A DNA stretch of 64,000 nt from Burkholderia gladioli (GTDB lineage Bacteria; Pseudomonadota; Gammaproteobacteria; Burkholderiales; Burkholderiaceae), in assembly GCF_000959725.1 (NCBI RefSeq), contig NZ_CP009322.1, positions 2,232,001-2,296,000 on the forward strand, read 5' to 3'. The notes under the pieces were generated by a model. The model was not told the origin of the DNA and ran no database searches. It saw nothing but the letters and a program-made list of their open reading frames with translations. This document shows, one piece after another, positions 57,161 through 64,000 of this stretch. A program made the position numbers and the translations under genes. The number at the start of each line of letters is the position of its first letter. The first letter of the stretch is position 1.

Positions 57161-58690
57161 ATGCCCGATCGCCTGTCCGAATCGCCGCGCCGTGCCTGGA
57201 AGCTGCCCGCGGCACGCTTGCTGACGCCGCCCGGCGTGCTGGTCGCGGGCGCGCTGCTGCTGGTGTTCTTCTGGGCGCTCAGCGCGCTGGTGCTCTACCA
57301 GTCGCGCTCGGACGCCTACCAGCGCGCGGCCGGCAATTCGCGCAACCTGGTGCTGGTGCTGGAGCGCGACATCGCCCGCAGCATCGAGCAGTACGATCTC
57401 TCGCTGCAGGCCGTGGTCGACGGCATGCGCCAGCCGGCGGTGATGGCCCTGCCGCCGCACCTGCGCAACCTGGTGCTGTTCGACCGCGCCACCACCGGCC
57501 GCTACCTGGGCACCATCTACGTGGTCGACGCCGAGGGCCGGGTGGTGATCGACTCGCGAGCCGATACGCCGCCGCAAGCCAACCTCGCCACCCGCGAGGA
57601 CATCGCGATCCATCGCAGCCAGCCCCGGCTGGGGCTGTTCATCAGCAGGCCCTACGTCTCGCCGCTGCACGGCGGCCAGCCGATGCTGACGCTGTCGCGC
57701 CGCATCGACAATCCCGACGGCTCGTTCGGCGGCGTGGTGGTGGGCGCGCTGAGCGTCGACTACTTCCGTGCGCTGCTCGACGGCCTGCAGGTGGGGCCGC
57801 ACGGCTCGGCCGCGGTGCTCGGCACCAACGGCGCGCTGATCACGCGGCTGCCCTACGATCCGTCCATGGTGGGCCGAGACGTCAGCCGCTCCACCGTGTT
57901 CCTCGACGCGATGCACCATTCCGAGGGCGCCGTGGCCGGCCTCGCCTCGCTCGACGGCACGCGTCGGCTCTACGTCTACAAGCGCCTGCCGACCCTGCCG
58001 ATCATCGTCGACGTGGCGCCCGCCGAACGCGACATCTACCTGGAATGGCGACATCGCGCGGAACGGCTCGGCGCGATCGTGCTGGTGTTCTCGCTGGTGG
58101 TGGCGGCCGGCTCGGTGCTGCTCTCGAACGAGTTGCGGCGGCGCCAGCGCGCCGAGGAACAACTGCGCCGGCTGGTGCGCACCGACGCGCTGACCGGCCT
58201 CGGCAACCGGCGCTCGTTCGATACCACGCTGCATGTGGAATGGTTGCGCACGCAACGGACTGGCCGGCCGCTGTCGCTGCTGTTCGTCGATATCGACCAA
58301 TTCAAGGCCTATAACGACCATTACGGCCACCCGGCCGGCGACGAGGTGCTGCGCGAGGTCGGCCGGGTGCTGACGCGCTGCGCGCAACGCCCCTCGGACG
58401 ACGTCGCGCGCTACGGCGGCGAGGAATTCGTGGTCACGCTACCCGATACCGATGCGCGGGGCGCCGCCCAGTTCGGCGAGCGCGTGCGCCGCTCGATCTA
58501 CGATCTCGCGATTCCGCACGCGGCCAGCCATTACGGCCGCGTCACGGTCAGCATCGGCATCGTCACCTCGGGCGAGGCGGCGGCATCCAGCGACGCCGCC
58601 TTCGTGAACCTGGCCGACACCGCGCTCTATCACGCGAAAACCGCCGGTCGCAACCGGATCTGCGACCCGCAAGGCGTGGTGCTGGCCTAG
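57161..58690 (+). CDS. Membrane-bound diguanylate cyclase
   Basis: A 509-residue protein. TM1 spans about residues 26-47, a periplasmic sensory domain of the double-Cache type about 50-290, and TM2 about 300-322. The C-terminal GGDEF domain has the active site GGEEF (419-423), preceded by DALTGLGNRRSF and FVDIDQFKAYND. The product-inhibition site RxxD is also present (Arg410-Asp413, five residues before GGEEF). It should therefore make c-di-GMP and be feedback-controlled. No EAL domain is present. It stands alone; it could provide the GGDEF output lacking in the Wsp cluster, but it has no receiver, so that is unlikely. Confidence 0.93.
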   Translation: MPDRLSESPRRAWKLPAARLLTPPGVLVAGALLLVFFWALSALVLYQSRSDAYQRAAGNSRNLVLVLERDIARSIEQYDLSLQAVVDGMRQPAVMALPPHLRNLVLFDRATTGRYLGTIYVVDAEGRVVIDSRADTPPQANLATREDIAIHRSQPRLGLFISRPYVSPLHGGQPMLTLSRRIDNPDGSFGGVVVGALSVDYFRALLDGLQVGPHGSAAVLGTNGALITRLPYDPSMVGRDVSRSTVFLDAMHHSEGAVAGLASLDGTRRLYVYKRLPTLPIIVDVAPAERDIYLEWRHRAERLGAIVLVFSLVVAAGSVLLSNELRRRQRAEEQLRRLVRTDALTGLGNRRSFDTTLHVEWLRTQRTGRPLSLLFVDIDQFKAYNDHYGHPAGDEVLREVGRVLTRCAQRPSDDVARYGGEEFVVTLPDTDARGAAQFGERVRRSIYDLAIPHAASHYGRVTVSIGIVTSGEAAASSDAAFVNLADTALYHAKTAGRNRICDPQGVVLA

Positions 58691-58793
58691 CCGGGCCACC
58701 GCGCCCGGTTTGGGCATTCGATTGGGACATCCGGCGGGCCGCCGTATACTGTGGCCTGCTCCCACTCCGATCTCGCTCGCCGATCCCCAGCCC

Positions 58794-59258
58794 ATGCGCG
58801 TTGGCCGTCCCGTTCCCGCCCTGCCTCAACCCGTCTGCGACTATTGCGGCGAGAAGGCATTGCTCGCGCGCTTCGGCGATGCCGCCTACCCGTATCGCGA
58901 CGAGCACGGCGAACTGTGGGTCTGCCCGCCCTGCGACGCCTGGATCGGCATCTTCCCGCGCAGCCGCCGCCACGTGCCGCTCGGCCGGCTGGCCAATGCC
59001 GAGCTGCGCCAGGCGAAATCGGACCTGCACACGGCGCTCGAGCCGCTGGTGGCCGCCAAGATGCGCCGCGACGGCTGCAATGCCTTCGAGGCGCGCGCCA
59101 AGGGGATACGCTGGCTGGCCACGCAGCTCGGCCAGGATCCGGCCACCACCCTCCACGGCTTCGATCTCGAGATCTGCCGCGCCGCGATCGCCCTGGTCAG
59201 GGAGTTCCTGGCGAACCGCCAGCGCGGCGAGGCGGCGGATCCGGTCGACGGCGGCTAG
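58794..59258 (+). CDS. Zinc-finger-like protein of unknown function (DUF3268-like)
   Basis: A 154-residue protein with two CxxC pairs, CDYC (15-18) and CPPC (44-47), that would bind one zinc. The C-terminal helical half includes LRQAKSDLHTALEPLVAAKM. The layout resembles the zinc-finger-containing family DUF3268, a tentative match. It lies 103 bp downstream of the diguanylate cyclase on the same strand. Function unknown. Confidence 0.65.
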   Translation: MRVGRPVPALPQPVCDYCGEKALLARFGDAAYPYRDEHGELWVCPPCDAWIGIFPRSRRHVPLGRLANAELRQAKSDLHTALEPLVAAKMRRDGCNAFEARAKGIRWLATQLGQDPATTLHGFDLEICRAAIALVREFLANRQRGEAADPVDGG

Positions 59259-59497
59259 CAGGCGCGGGCGTCGAGCGATCGGCGCCGGAAAGTCGACTGG
59301 ACTGGATACGTTTCAGGCACGCCAATTGCTCCATTGATTGCTGCAGCGAATCAATTTCCCCTTGGCAGGCACCTCGCATCCGGCCGCCAACCGCGATTGC
59401 CGCTTCTTTGCTGCGCCCGCCCATATTTTTGCAAGACGTTTACGCGGCGGCGCGTACCTTGAGGCTGTGTTCGTAACCGCGGCTCTCCGCCGACATC

Positions 59498-59875
59498 ATG
59501 CCTGCTACCCGCAACGCCACGTCCACCACCGCCCAGACCACCGGCCGACAGGCCCGCCCGATCGTCTCGATCGGCCCGGCACGAGCGCGCCAGACGCGCT
59601 CGTCGATCTCGCTGGGCACGCCGCTCGCCCGCGACAGCGCCCCGCGCGTGCTGCTGCCCGTCACGCTCGAGGGCAGCGCCGACTATCTCTGCGCGCAACG
59701 CCGCGCGCTGCTGCGCTCGCCGCTCGGCGTCTACGTCTCGCATATCGACGCGCATCGCGCCCGCATGGCGGTCTGGTTCGACCTGGCGCGCGCCGATGTC
59801 AGCTTCGCGATCCACACCCTGCTCACCACCGTCCCCGACGCCACGCTCGGCTGCCTGCGCCCGCGCCTGTCCTGA
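59498..59875 (+). CDS. Hypothetical protein
   Basis: A 125-residue protein with a Thr/Arg/Ala-rich, probably disordered N-terminus (MPATRNATSTTAQTTGRQAR) and a more ordered C-terminal part (PLGVYVSHIDAHRARMAVWF). It has no signal peptide or membrane segment, and no family is recognised. ATG 59498 has no strong ribosome site. The region on either side is non-coding for 200-300 bp, so it is likely monocistronic. It lies upstream of otsA. Confidence 0.5.
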   Translation: MPATRNATSTTAQTTGRQARPIVSIGPARARQTRSSISLGTPLARDSAPRVLLPVTLEGSADYLCAQRRALLRSPLGVYVSHIDAHRARMAVWFDLARADVSFAIHTLLTTVPDATLGCLRPRLS

Positions 59876-60184
59876 ACGCATGTCTTATTGATGGTGTACG
59901 CTGGGCCCGTTCCTCTTCCGGCAACGGCCCGGCGTCCCGCGCAAGGCTGCTGCCCGCGTGCCGGGGGCTCGCCCGCCGACGTGCATCGGCGGCCCGCGCC
60001 GGAATGCATCGTCGTCTCGTCCCGTCCGATCCGCCTCGCGAGGCCTGTATCGGCCAGTGCCCCCGGCTCGCGCCGGCGCCCTGCCCGATGCCTGCTGCCC
60101 GTCCAGCGCGCCGCCCGCCGGCGCGGTGCACGCCGTGGCGGCGGATCGCGTCCTCATCCGCATCGTCATCACCAGGAGGTATCC
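59876..60184. other. Intergenic region upstream of otsA
   Basis: About 309 bp with no gene supported. It ends with a strong Shine-Dalgarno, AGGAGGT (60174-60180), for otsA. A promoter is expected here but no convincing -35/-10 pair could be read. Confidence 0.45.
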
Positions 60185-61597
60185 GTGAGCCGTCTCATCG
60201 TCGTATCGAACCGGACAGCAGACCCGGACAACGAAGCCGCCGGCGGCCTGGCCGTCGCGCTCAACGACAGCCTGCAGCAGCGCGGCGGCATCTGGTTCGG
60301 CTGGAGCGGCAAGCTCGCCGAGGCCGACAGCGATCCCGGCCACCAGGAGGTGCAGGTTCGCGAATACGGCAACATGGAACTTGCCACCATCGACCTCTCG
60401 CAGCGCGACTACGACGCCTACTACCTCGGCTATTCGAACAACGTGCTCTGGCCGGTGTTCCACTACCGGCTCGACCTGGCCAACTTCGACGTGCAGTTCA
60501 GCGAGGGCTATCGCCGCGTGAACCGCCTGTTCGCGCGCAAGCTGATGCCCCTGCTCAAGCCCGACGACGTGATCTGGGTGCACGACTACCACCTGATCCC
60601 GCTGGCCACCGAGCTGCGCGCCCAGGGCTGCCGCAACCGGATCGGCTTCTTCCTGCACATTCCCGTGCCGCCGCCGCAGATCATGGCCGCGATCCCCGAG
60701 CACGAATGGCTGATGCGCTCGCTGTTCGCCTACGACCTGGTGGGCTTCCAGGCGCATACCGACGTCACCCACTTCGTGCGCTACGCGGAAGCCGAGGCCA
60801 ACGCGCAATTCATCGACGGCGAACGGCTGCGCGCCTTCGACCGCACCATCCGGGTGGGCACCTTCCCGATCGGCATCGACGTGGACGGCTTCGCGCAGAT
60901 GGCCAGCGACGACGACGGCCTCAACATCTACGAGCAGATGCGCGACGAGTATTCGCGCCGCAAGCTGCTGCTCGGCGTGGACCGTCTCGATTACTCGAAG
61001 GGCCTGCCGCAGCGCGTGCAGGCGTTCCGCGAGATGCTCGACCGCTACCCGGAGATGCGCCAGAGCGCGACGCTGATCCAGATCGCCGCGCCGAGCCGCG
61101 AGGACGTCGACGCCTACGATCACCTGCGCCAGGAGATGGATACGCTGTGCGGCTCGCTCAACGGCGACTACGGCGAACTCGACTGGATGCCGGTGCGCTA
61201 CATCCACCGCAGCCTGGACCGCAGCTCGCTGCCGGGGCTGTACCGCGCGAGCCGGGTGGCGCTGGTCACGCCGCTGCGCGACGGCATGAACCTGGTGGCC
61301 AAGGAATTCATCGCCGCGCAGGACGGCAAGGACCCCGGCGTGCTGGTGCTGTCGCGCTTCGCCGGTGCAGCCGAGCAGTTGACCGACGCGCTGCTGGTCA
61401 ATCCCTACGACATCCAGGGCACCGCGCGCGCGATCCAGGCAGCCCTGACCATGCCGCTGGACGAGCGGGTGCGGCGCCACACGGCCCTGCTCGCCGAGAT
61501 CCGCAAGCACGACGTGCACTGGTGGACCACCGGCTTCCTCGGCGCGCTCGACGACGCGCCGATACCGCCCACGCGCCGGCCGGCCGGGCTGGTCTGA
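60185..61597 (+). CDS. otsA: Trehalose-6-phosphate synthase
   Basis: A 470-residue GT20 glycosyltransferase that makes trehalose 6-phosphate from UDP-glucose and glucose 6-phosphate. It begins [20 protein letters not shown], with the substrate segments [21 protein letters not shown] and [16 protein letters not shown], and the C-terminal [14 protein letters not shown]. The start is GTG 60185, supported by AGGAGGT four bases upstream. No trehalose phosphatase domain or otsB gene is adjacent. Trehalose protects against osmotic and desiccation stress, in line with the betaine importer in this window. Confidence 0.94.
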   Translation: MSRLIVVSNRTADPDNEAAGGLAVALNDSLQQRGGIWFGWSGKLAEADSDPGHQEVQVREYGNMELATIDLSQRDYDAYYLGYSNNVLWPVFHYRLDLANFDVQFSEGYRRVNRLFARKLMPLLKPDDVIWVHDYHLIPLATELRAQGCRNRIGFFLHIPVPPPQIMAAIPEHEWLMRSLFAYDLVGFQAHTDVTHFVRYAEAEANAQFIDGERLRAFDRTIRVGTFPIGIDVDGFAQMASDDDGLNIYEQMRDEYSRRKLLLGVDRLDYSKGLPQRVQAFREMLDRYPEMRQSATLIQIAAPSREDVDAYDHLRQEMDTLCGSLNGDYGELDWMPVRYIHRSLDRSSLPGLYRASRVALVTPLRDGMNLVAKEFIAAQDGKDPGVLVLSRFAGAAEQLTDALLVNPYDIQGTARAIQAALTMPLDERVRRHTALLAEIRKHDVHWWTTGFLGALDDAPIPPTRRPAGLV

Positions 61598-61779
61598 GGA
61601 TCCGATGAAGCCGGGGCGGCGCCGCGCGTCACGCCCCCGGCTCGTTACGGCAGCTTGCCCGGCGTTACGTAGCACCACGCGGAACATCGGGCTCGCCGCG
61701 TTAACAATTGCGGCGCGGTTTCGCGCATTGCGCTCGCTTTCCCTGGATTGTTCGCAGGAAATTTCACGAAGCCAACGCT

Positions 61780-61802
61780 CCACGCATGATGGATATGCGT
61801 GG
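61780..61802. repeat. Short inverted repeat upstream of the collagen-like gene
   Basis: CCACGCAT (61780-61787) and ATGCGTGG (61795-61802) are perfectly complementary around GATGGAT. It lies about 54 bp before the start codon, probably within the promoter or 5' leader. It may be an operator or leader hairpin. Confidence 0.5.
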
Positions 61803-61855
61803 TCCGGATTTTGCAGCAAGCCCCTCCAGAACAACATTTTTTCTGTGAGGATGCT

Positions 61856-63847
61856 ATGCGCGCGCTATTCAAGAAATCCGCGATCACCGTCGGCGTGTCG
61901 TCGCTGCTCGCGTTGCAGGGTTGCGGCGGGACCGACGCACTGACCACGCCGCCGGGCGGCAATCTCGGTATCGCGACCTCGGGTACCTCGGGCGGCTCGT
62001 CGGGGACCTCAGGTACGTCGGGTGGATCGTCGGGGACTTCGGGCGGCGGGTCGTCGGGGACTTCGGGTAGCTCGGGCACCTCCGGCACTTCGGGCACCTC
62101 CGGTACTTCGGGCACTTCCGGTACCTCGGGCACCTCCGGTACTTCGGGCACCTCCGGCACTTCGGGCACGTCTGGTACCTCGGGCACCTCCGGCACTTCG
62201 GGCACTTCGGGCACTTCGGGTACCTCCGGTACCTCAGGCACCTCCGGTACTTCGGGCACGTCTGGTACCTCGGGCACCTCCGGCACTTCGGGCACCTCCG
62301 GCACTTCGGGCACCTCCGGCACTTCGGGCACTTCGGGCACTTCGGGCACTTCGGGCACTTCGGGCACTTCGGGCACTTCGGGCACTTCGGGCACTTCGGG
62401 TACCTCCGGTACCTCAGGCACCTCCGGTACTTCGGGCACGTCTGGTACCTCGGGTACCTCCGGTACCTCAGGCACCTCCGGTACTTCGGGCACGTCTGGT
62501 ACCTCGGGCACCTCCGGCACTTCGGGCACCTCCGGTACTTCCGGTACTTCCGGTACTTCCGGTACTTCCGGTACTTCCGGTACCTCGGGCACCTCGGGCA
62601 CCGGCACCAGCCCGCTCGGCACCATCATCAACCAGCTCGGCAACATCGTCACCGCCACCGGCAAGACCGTCGCCGACGGCGGCACGCAGGTCGCCAGCAG
62701 CGGCATCCCGATCGTCAGCACGGGCACCACCACCGGCATCGGCAACGCGGTCAACAGCCTCGGCAACGGCATCGTCTCGCTCGGCAACGGCCTGGGCGCC
62801 GGCCTCGGCCAGATCGGCACCTCGTCGAACCCGCTCGGGCCGACGCTGAGCTCGGCGGCCAACCTGGTGTCGAACGTGGCCAACTCGGTGCAGTCGCTCG
62901 GCGGCGCCGTGTCGAGCCTCGGCAGCGGCCCGCTCGCGCCGCTCGCCCCGCTCACGCAGACGCTCGGCACCGTGGTGAACTCGCTCGGCGGCGTGGTCGG
63001 CAACGTCGGCACGGGCCTCGGCACCGTGCTCGGCAGCGCCCCGGTCCAGCAGATCGAGACGGGCGTCAGCTCGCTGGTCAACCCGATCACCAATGCCGTC
63101 ACCAACGTCACGCAGACGGTCGGCTCGGCCACCGGCCTGGGCGCGCCTGTCAACAGCCTGCTCGGCACCATCGGCGCGGGCCTGGGCAGCGCCGGCGCGG
63201 CGATCTCGAATGCCACCGGCAACCCGGTCGGCAAGGATCTCGGCAACGTGGTCACCCAGCTCGGCAACACCGTCTCGAGCACCGGCGGCCTGCTGACCGG
63301 CTCGACCACCAACCCGCTCGCCCCGCTGCTGAACCTGACCGGTTCGCTGGGCCTGAACCTGGGCCTGGGTGCCACCATCGGCGGCGGCTCGAGCAGCGGC
63401 AGCAGCACCTCGGGCTCGGCCTCGTCGGGCACCTCGGGCACCAGCACCGCCGGCCTCGGCGCCCTGCTCACCCCGGTCACCAATCTGATCGGCGGCCTGA
63501 CGGGCAGCGTCGGCGGCGGCGCCAACGGCGGCGCATCGGCCGGCCTGGGCGGCCTGCTCGCGCCGGTCACCAACCTGGTGGGCGGCCTGACCGGCGGTCT
63601 GGCAGGTGGCGCGCAAGGATCGATCGGCTCGAACGGCGCGGCCGCCGGCGTGACCGGCACCGTGTCGGGCGCGGTGGGCACGGTCGCCAACGCGACCGGC
63701 TCCGTGACCGGCGCCGTGTCGGGCGCGGCCAACGGCGTGACGGGTTCGCTGTCCGGTTCGAGCACCGCCTCCGGCGGCACCTCGGCGGGCCTGCTTTCGC
63801 CGGTGACCAACCTGCTGGGCGGCCTGCTCGGCGGCGGCAAGAAGTAA
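61856..63847 (+). CDS. Lipoprotein with Gly-Thr-Ser collagen-like repeats
   Basis: A 663-residue protein. ATG 61856 has GAGG 5 nt upstream. The N-terminus MRALFKKSAITVGVSSLLAL is followed by QGC, a probable lipobox (Cys23). Residues 41-73 are an irregular Gly/Ser/Thr lead-in. Residues 74-247 are 58 uninterrupted Gly-Thr-Ser triplets, collagen-like in having Gly every third residue but lacking Pro. The rest (about 250-663) is made of Gly/Asn/Leu/Val-rich hydrophobic repeats (LGTVVNSLGGVVGNVGTGLG; LLAPVTNLVGG), possibly an outer-membrane or beta-structured stalk. It resembles the Burkholderia collagen-like (Bucl) proteins in general layout. Surface location is inferred. Confidence 0.8.
   Translation: MRALFKKSAITVGVSSLLALQGCGGTDALTTPPGGNLGIATSGTSGGSSGTSGTSGGSSGTSGGGSSGTSGSSGTSGTSGTSGTSGTSGTSGTSGTSGTSGTSGTSGTSGTSGTSGTSGTSGTSGTSGTSGTSGTSGTSGTSGTSGTSGTSGTSGTSGTSGTSGTSGTSGTSGTSGTSGTSGTSGTSGTSGTSGTSGTSGTSGTSGTSGTSGTSGTSGTSGTSGTSGTSGTSGTSGTSGTSGTSGTSGTGTSPLGTIINQLGNIVTATGKTVADGGTQVASSGIPIVSTGTTTGIGNAVNSLGNGIVSLGNGLGAGLGQIGTSSNPLGPTLSSAANLVSNVANSVQSLGGAVSSLGSGPLAPLAPLTQTLGTVVNSLGGVVGNVGTGLGTVLGSAPVQQIETGVSSLVNPITNAVTNVTQTVGSATGLGAPVNSLLGTIGAGLGSAGAAISNATGNPVGKDLGNVVTQLGNTVSSTGGLLTGSTTNPLAPLLNLTGSLGLNLGLGATIGGGSSSGSSTSGSASSGTSGTSTAGLGALLTPVTNLIGGLTGSVGGGANGGASAGLGGLLAPVTNLVGGLTGGLAGGAQGSIGSNGAAAGVTGTVSGAVGTVANATGSVTGAVSGAANGVTGSLSGSSTASGGTSAGLLSPVTNLLGGLLGGGKK
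62075..62596 (+). repeat. Tandem 9-bp repeat array coding for (Gly-Thr-Ser)58
   Basis: 58 nine-base units, with variation mainly at codon third positions. Runs of identical units occur: CACTTCGGG nine times at 62320-62400 and TACTTCCGG five times at 62536-62580. A higher-order 54-bp block is repeated in tandem at 62401-62454 and 62455-62508, with a further copy starting at 62221. Units of 9 bp preserve frame, so copy-number change alters length without disrupting the gene. Confidence 0.9.
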
Positions 63848-63857
63848 GGCGGCAAAC

Positions 63858-63883
63858 CCGGCGGCGGGAACATCCGCCGCCGG
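63858..63883 (+). terminator. Hairpin after the collagen-like gene
   Basis: CCGGCGGCGG (63858-63867) and CCGCCGCCGG (63874-63883) form a perfect 10-bp stem around GAACAT, 11 bp after the stop codon. No T-run follows, so it is either a weak terminator or a 3' stabilising hairpin. Confidence 0.45.
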
Positions 63884-64000
63884 TATCCAGGCCGCGCCGT
63901 GGCGGCAGGCGTCGACACACGGCGGCAGACAGCAACACGCAACAAGCAGCAGAAATACGGCGGCCGGGCACCTATACTCCAACAGCCCGGCCGACCGATC

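Noticed and set aside
57161..58690. The diguanylate cyclase as the missing WspR
   Set aside because: It has a periplasmic sensor and two membrane helices but no receiver domain, so WspE could not phosphorylate it directly.
61645..63945. Minus-strand open frame of 766 codons with long Pro-Glu-Val repeats
   Set aside because: It is the exact antisense of the Gly-Thr-Ser array; the plus frame has a lipoprotein signal, ribosome site and start, while the minus frame has none.

Overview
The window is high-GC bacterial DNA, densely coded on both strands. The gene content fits a Burkholderia species: a Wsp-type chemosensory operon, the andAcAdAbAa anthranilate dioxygenase genes joined to cat genes, cyoABCD, DUF445 and collagen-like proteins. 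Mixed accessory and catabolic content suggests a secondary chromosome, but the species cannot be fixed from sequence alone. No rRNA, tRNA, CRISPR array, insertion sequence or prophage gene was recognised.

Layout. (1) 1-10512, minus strand: a Wsp-like cluster read as REC-kinase, wspA, wspB, wspC, wspD, wspE, wspF, then a truncated PAS protein at the window edge. Most neighbours overlap by 4 nt. No GGDEF output protein (WspR) is seen next to it. (2) 10860-14011: an aldehyde dehydrogenase and an acetolactate-synthase-like ThDP enzyme, with a clear terminator at 10788-10830. (3) 14279-20917: an exported protein, a CPA1 antiporter, DUF445, a GNAT acetyltransferase, a phospholipase-D-like lipoprotein and a HIT protein. 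(4) 21015-29176: a complete anthranilate to catechol to 3-oxoadipate enol-lactone module, andAcAdAbAa with divergent andR, then catR divergent from catB-catA-catC. It has an ATAC-N7-GTAT site at catR/catB and a perfect terminator after catC. (5) 29266-37194: an OmpR/EnvZ-type two-component pair, cytochrome bo-type quinol oxidase cyoABCD, and an isolated nuoM. (6) 37715-40891: a 2,4-dienoyl-CoA reductase-type flavoprotein and a divergent AraC regulator. (7) 41481-47198: an osmoprotectant ABC importer and an amino-acid permease. (8) 47468-49476: a YheO/DauR-type regulator, a degenerate receiver and a genuine FNR homologue. (9) 49606-53903: TetR, then an SDR, Baeyer-Villiger monooxygenase and alpha/beta-hydrolase operon. 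(10) 54150-61597: an exported protein, an aminotransferase/LysR pair, a membrane diguanylate cyclase, two small unknowns and trehalose-6-phosphate synthase. (11) 61856-63847: a lipoprotein with 58 consecutive Gly-Thr-Ser triplets, collagen-like in period.

How the parts may work together. The Wsp cluster and the diguanylate cyclase point to surface or biofilm signalling. The and/cat genes let the cell use tryptophan-derived anthranilate. The bo3-type oxidase, spare NuoM, Cys-bearing sensor kinase and FNR point to respiratory adaptation. The betaine-type importer and OtsA point to osmotic stress. The most unusual items are the collagen-like lipoprotein, the degenerate receiver joined to FNR, the orphan NuoM, the Wsp locus without an adjacent GGDEF output, and several uncatalogued hairpins.
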